Positions 59,943-64,000 of a DNA stretch of 64,000 nt are shown here, one piece after another. Origin of the DNA: Ophthalmolycus amberensis (lineage: Eukaryota; Chordata; Actinopteri; Perciformes; Zoarcidae); NCBI GenBank assembly GCA_024529925.1, contig JAFEUB010000896.1, forward strand, positions 924,501 to 988,500, in the 5' to 3' direction. The notes under the pieces are model-generated. The model was not told where the DNA came from and did no database searches. It saw only the letters and a program-made list of their open reading frames with translations. The stretch's first letter is position 1. Each line of letters begins with the position of its first letter. The position numbers were made by a program, and so were the translations under genes.

Positions 59943-60566
59943 GGATGGTGCCAGCGGAACCGCCTCCACATCAACTCCAGCAAGACCAAGGAGCTGGTGG
60001 TGGACTTCCGCCGGGGTAAACGCCCTCCTCCGACACCGGTGAGCATCCAGGGACTGGACATTGAGGTCGTGAAGTCGTATAAGTACCTGGGTGTTCACTT
60101 GAACAATAAACTGGACTGGACTGACCACGCTCACGCTCTTTATAAAAAAGGACAGAGCAGACTCTTTCTGCTGAGGAGACTGAGGTCTTTTGGGGTGCAG
60201 GGAGCACTCCTGAAGACCTTCTTCGACTCCGTGGTGGCATCAGCCATCTTCTATGGAGTGGTCTTCTGGAACAGCAGCATCGCGGCAGCTGACAGGAGGA
60301 GACTGGACAAACTGGTGAGGAAGGCCAGCAGCGTGCTGGGATGTCCACTGGATACTGTGGAGGTGGTGGGAGACAGGAGGATGATGGCGAAGCTCTCATC
60401 CCTGATGAGCCACGCTTCCCACCCCATGCAGGACACTCTGGCAGCTCTGCACAGCTCCTTCAGTCACCGGCTGATTCACCCCCGGTGTCTGAGGGAGAGG
60501 TACCGCAAGTCCTTTCTCCCCGCTGCTGTCAGGCTGCACAACAAACTGCTCTCGGTGGACAACTAA
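59943..60566 (+). pseudogene. LINE ORF2 fragment, reverse-transcriptase C-terminal region
   Basis: 208 open codons with no internal stop. The blocks in order are SKTKELVVDFRRGK (end of the RT palm/thumb, residues about 14-27 of the fragment), YKYLGVHLNNKLDW, ALYKKGQSRLFLLRRLRSFG, DSVVASAIFYGVVFWNSS, LDKLVRKASSVLG, then HPMQDTLAALHSSFSHRL and RYRKSFLPAAVRLHN, ending DN-stop. The catalytic FADD motif and the endonuclease domain lie upstream of the truncation, so the product could not retrotranspose. The lack of stops points to recent insertion. No promoter is evident. Confidence 0.75.
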
Positions 60567-60584
60567 CACTTGAACACTTGAACA

Positions 60585-60864
60585 CGAACACTTTGCACAC
60601 ACTGAACACTTTGCACACTCTGAACACTTTGCACACTCTGAACACTTTGCACACTCTGAACACTTTGCACACTCTGAACACTTTGCACACTCTGAACACT
60701 TTGCACACACTGAACACTTTGCACACTCTGAACACTTTGCACACTCTGAACACTTTGCACACTCTGAACACTTTGCACACTCTGAACACTTTGCACACTC
60801 TGAACACTTTGCACACACTGAACACTTTGCACACTCTGAACACTTTGCACACTCTGAACACTTT
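60585..60864 (+). repeat. 18-bp minisatellite, 15.5 units, in LINE 3' UTR
   Basis: Unit GAACACTTTGCACACTCT repeated head to tail. Units 1, 7 and 13 end in ACACT instead of CTCT, giving a period of six units (108 bp). The unit length is a multiple of 3 and has no stop in several frames, which produces repetitive open frames of 95-216 codons on both strands. Confidence 0.95.
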
Positions 60865-60940
60865 AATTCATTCACCTGGTGCAATATCTTATCTAATCCG
60901 TGCAATATCCAATACGTTTAAGTATTTACCTGATCCGCCT

Positions 60941-60976
60941 GTATATTCTGTATATTCTGTATATTCTGTATATACT
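60941..60976 (+). repeat. 9-bp tandem repeat, about 4 copies
   Basis: GTATATTCT three times, then GTATATACT, in the LINE 3' UTR. Confidence 0.9.
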
Positions 60977-61145
60977 GGCATATTTATTTAGTATATCTAA
61001 TACTCTTCTTACTGTCTTATTTTATTACTGTTCTACTGTTTACTGTTTAGTTTATTATATTACTTGATTTTTATCTTGATTTTTATTACTTGTGAGCAAT
61101 GCTGCTGTAATCCTGTAATTTCCCCACTGAGGGACTAATAAAGGA

Positions 61146-61173
61146 TTATCTTATCTTATCTTATCTTATCTTA
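61146..61173 (+). repeat. (TTATC)n LINE tail
   Basis: Five TTATC units directly after the AATAAAGGA end of the LINE. Confidence 0.9.
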
Positions 61174-61974
61174 CCTCTCGCTCATTAATGGGAGCACATC
61201 CGCTGCAGAGAGAAAGAGTCAGAGATTATCTTATTCCAGCACCAACCTTTAAATCCCCTGAAGTGATATATCCATTAGACACATGGTGCTGTGTAAAGAA
61301 GATATACTGTACCTGGCTTCACTGTCAGGTAGCAGAGTCAGGAGGACGTGTTCTCATGGTCTGCTTCGGATAAAAGAGGAGTGTTCCAGAAACGTTTTTG
61401 TCCTCCTGCACATGCTGCACATATTTCCCACTACATAAATCCATGGTGTCTCTCAGTGCATGGGAAAACCAGTGTTCTGTGCATAAAGGTCACATATTTT
61501 TCATTTGCCGTGCACTCCCCCTCTTTTCTCTCTCCCTCTCTCGACCTTTTCTCTTTCTCTCCCTCTCTCTCTCTCTCTCTCTCTTTAAATATGTGCGCCA
61601 TTATTGAGGCTCCAGGATTTCATGGCGATGCAAATATCTAGTAAACAGACCCTGGGTCACTCAAGTCTCGAGCAAAGAGAGGAAATCATGTGTGCATTTT
61701 GCACTAGCGGAGGGAATTCCTGCATCGCTTTTACATTAGGCCTGAGAGATAGAGAGGGAAGACTGTGGTTTGGCTTAAGTGAAGGCGTAATGCCCAGAAG
61801 AGATGTGTGTGTGTGTCTGTTGTTGTTTTGTTGTGTGTGTGTGTATGTTTGTGTGTGTGTAGAGTATATAGTGCATGTGCTTATGTATATGTGCATTCAT
61901 CTCAGGGAGTCAGGGAGGAGGTTAACAGTCAGGGGTCAGCAGAGCAGATTTAAGGTGGTTTTCAAGGAAACAAA
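61174..61974. other. Unique DNA between two LINEs
   Basis: No gene. A CT array at 61557-61583 and an imperfect GT array at about 61806-61862 are the only structures seen. Confidence 0.4.
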
Positions 61975-63125
61975 ACAAAGAAATCTTTATTCATATAAAA
62001 CATTTTACTCTAGGGCAATACAATGCACAAACAAAGCGATCTATCAGATGCTGTTTAAAATGCAAACACAGCTAAACTAATCAAATACAGAGGGGAAAAC
62101 AAATGTTTTCAGTCTGCTTTTTAACGGTGTTAAATTTGGAGCACACATAAAGCAATCTGGCAAAGTATCCCAGCAGCTTGGACCGTAAAAAAACAAAAGC
62201 TACTTGTCAAATTTTAGATTTTACTTTTGAAACAACCAGAGGGCCTGCGCCAGATAACATGGGAGGTCTGACAGGTGTGCATATGGACTAAGAAAGTCAG
62301 AGCAGTACTGAAGAAGGCCAATGTTGTAATCAGTTCTGAAAAGATTTGAATGCCAACGCAGAGATCTGACAAGTGACAGGAGTGATGTGATTAAATACTT
62401 ACGACCCTTGCAGCGTCATTTTGATTAAATTAAATTGTTTTTGTTTTTTACCCCACACACTTCTTCCTTGTCAAAATGGCATACATATTAACCACGATGC
62501 AACGCAATGTTTATTTCGGAAACTTGGGTGTGCTTGCAGCAGCTAAAGCCTCAAGCAGAGATGAGGAGCGGGCTACAGAGGTCTGGTAAACTCACATCTT
62601 TCTATCTCCACATCACCAGATTTCTTTCATTTTCGTTTTGCAGAATTGTCCAATATTCTGGATATTCTTGCACGGTGATAGTGTTGAACCAACACAAAAT
62701 GATCTCATGGAAATGTTTCTGTATTTATTGAGAAGCCTTATGTTTTTAAGATGATAAAAAGACATGTTTTATTGGTGATGTTGCTCTGGGACATAGGGCA
62801 TAATCAACAATAACAGCCAGATTTATGACCTTTGTGGTCTTGTACCTCCAGGGAGAAAGAAGCTACTGAGAACATGTTTCCTGCCACAGAGGATCAGCAC
62901 CAATAACAGTTATTTTAAAGTCATACCTTTGTTGAGCTGCAGGGAGTTGCAGGACATCCAGATCTTTAAGTATTTTAAGACAAGCATGGGTACTGTACAA
63001 CAATGTGTCATCTGCACAATTGATAGCATGCCTTTTTTATGTGGCCTAGAGGCCACATGTACAGGCTGAACAGCAATGGTCCAAGTACTGACCCCTGAGG
63101 GACTCCCTTTTCCTACACCCAACAC
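61975..63125 (-). mobile_element. Decayed L2-type LINE, RT core to 3' end
   Basis: Minus-strand translation in changing frames gives, in order: GVPQGSVLGPLLFSLYM (RT palm motif, about 63109-63059), a frameshifted ADDTLLYST (the catalytic YADD block with its first residue lost), IWMSCNSLQLN, VINLAVIVDYAL (for VRNLGVIFDSxL), NDAARVV, and LTPLKSRLKTFVFPSVFD at the C-terminus. It ends in GTTTTATATGAATAAAGATT near 61978. Multiple stops and frameshifts make it non-functional. The C-terminal block resembles that at 35196-35645, so both are probably the same LINE group. A perfect 9-bp palindrome (ATGTGGCCT-AG-AGGCCACAT) at 63039-63058 lies inside it. Confidence 0.68.
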
Positions 63126-64000
63126 AGAGACAGACAAATGCCATCCCTTTAGATAAGTCCTTCCCACTAGTCTACTCTTGGCTTAGTATGGATATAAATC
63201 TGGCATTGCAAGTATATTGGCTCTGTGCTCTTCCTTTTCCTGTTTCTTTTTCTTTCTGTCTCATTCCAGACATTCTTTGGCTTTACTCTCTTTATATCCG
63301 ATGTGACTCCCCCTCTCTCTTTCGCCTCTGTTTCTCCTCATCACTCCCTGTAGTGTATCTTTCTTTCTTTTTTGTCCTGCCATGTCACCTCCCCACTCTC
63401 CCCACTCTTTTTTTTTTATATCCGCTGTGTTGATTTCCATCTTTGCCTTAAAGCCTTCCTCACAGCGTTCTTTCTTAATCTCCATTCACTATCCTCCTCA
63501 CATCCCTGCCACATACAGCGTCTTACGTTGCTGACTGAAGGAGGTCCCAGCAGTACAGGCTATCACCTGTCATTGCTTCTACACACTCCATAAAGCAGCC
63601 TCTCCTCTCGTCTCTTATTTGACAATTAGGCCAGTCTCCAGGAAAACTACGGGGTGTCTTTAAGTCTGCATAAAGAAAATGGAACAATCATAAAATCCTC
63701 CCCCGCTTACTTGATACACTTCCCCATGTATCCGCACAGTCTCAAGTACTGATCTCTGAAGGTCATCTCAGTGATGTGGAACAATAAAAGCAGAGCAAAG
63801 TGCAGCTCAGCCCTTGTGCCTGCGGCAAAGGAGTATTTATTTGAACATTAATTCCTCTTAAAAAGTTATTAAGTGTTTTACGGATCAAGCTCAAAGTCTT
63901 TTGATAGGCTCAGTGTATCTCCTTTACAATAACAGAGGTTATTAGAGCTTGAAACCCTTTGGGTTGTTTTTGGCTCCCCTCCAGTTGTATCTCTTTTTAC
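63126..64000. other. Unique pyrimidine-rich DNA, no gene seen
   Basis: 63230-63480 is strongly pyrimidine-rich on plus, which explains the hydrophobic-looking open frames. The rest is AT-rich unique sequence. Confidence 0.4.

Larger units (their letters stand above)
59943..61173 (+). mobile_element. Young 5'-truncated LINE (CR1/L2 type)
   Basis: Consists of a reverse-transcriptase C-terminal ORF (59943-60566), a 3' UTR with an expanded 18-bp minisatellite, an AT-rich segment and the end TTTCCCCACTGAGGGACTAA, AATAAAGGA (AATAAA at 61137) and a (TTATC)n tail. This 3' structure is characteristic of fish CR1/L2-like LINEs, whose tails are short tandem repeats instead of poly(A). Homology begins abruptly at about 59942, as expected for incomplete reverse transcription. 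No target-site duplication is obvious. Confidence 0.75.

Noticed and set aside
60585..60864. CRISPR-like repeat array
   Set aside because: Head-to-tail units with no spacers, in a vertebrate LINE UTR. The same applies to the 10-bp array at 38294.
60341..60991. 216-codon plus frame and 95-169 codon minus frames with repeated LHTLNT, CSECAK or VQSVQS
   Set aside because: Products of the 18-bp minisatellite, whose unit is a multiple of three; they are out of frame with the LINE ORF and have no other content.

Overview
The window looks like nuclear DNA of a ray-finned fish, most likely a spiny-rayed teleost. The evidence is the mix of repeats: CR1/L2-type LINE fragments with TTATC or AATAAAG tails, a tRNA-Val-headed SINE, several short inverted-repeat elements of types common in teleosts, and a very high density of (CA)n, (CT)n and poly-G/poly-C tracts. 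I see no bacterial gene organisation, no rRNA or functional tRNA gene, no CRISPR array and no virus. The long open frames are mostly products of simple repeats, polypyrimidine tracts or transposon remnants.

Layout. 1-9.7 kb is repeat-rich: a possible first exon of a minus-strand gene (about 0.55-0.87 kb), a partial MITE, a decayed LINE reverse-transcriptase tail, a tandem-plus-inverted duplication carrying an exon-like segment, a foldback element with about 190-bp arms, a full MITE of 495 bp, and two further dispersed repeats. 9.9-12 kb is mostly unique. 12.0-12.96 kb is CpG-rich, contains an ETS-type CTTCCGG site and several short upstream ORFs, and ends in a perfect splice donor (GAG|GTAAGT after base 12858). 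I read it as the promoter and noncoding first exon of a plus-strand gene whose coding exons I could not find.

12.9-59.9 kb would then be a very long first intron or intergenic DNA. It is mostly unique sequence with microsatellites, about 20 G/C homopolymers of 10 nt or more, AT-rich homeodomain-type blocks that may be conserved noncoding elements, a CpG cluster at 34.2 kb, two TATA-type promoter-like sites (22.3 and 48.6 kb), and three exon-like segments with good splice sites (27.67, 33.53 and 52.61 kb). Insertions here are an L2-type LINE 3' end (35.2 kb, minus), two SINE copies (37.7 kb with an 11-bp target-site duplication, and 43.2 kb), two more foldback copies (42.7 and 58.1 kb) and other dispersed repeats (16.3 and 49.1 kb).

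59.9-63.1 kb holds two more LINEs. A young 5'-truncated copy on plus has 208 open codons of reverse-transcriptase C-terminus, and its 3' UTR contains an 18-bp minisatellite with a six-unit higher-order pattern. A decayed copy on minus still shows the GVPQGSVLGPLLF reverse-transcriptase motif. The last 0.9 kb is unique and pyrimidine-rich.

No complete protein-coding gene can be supported. Exon and promoter calls are inferences from motifs, and repeat family calls rest on recognition of sequence patterns without database comparison.
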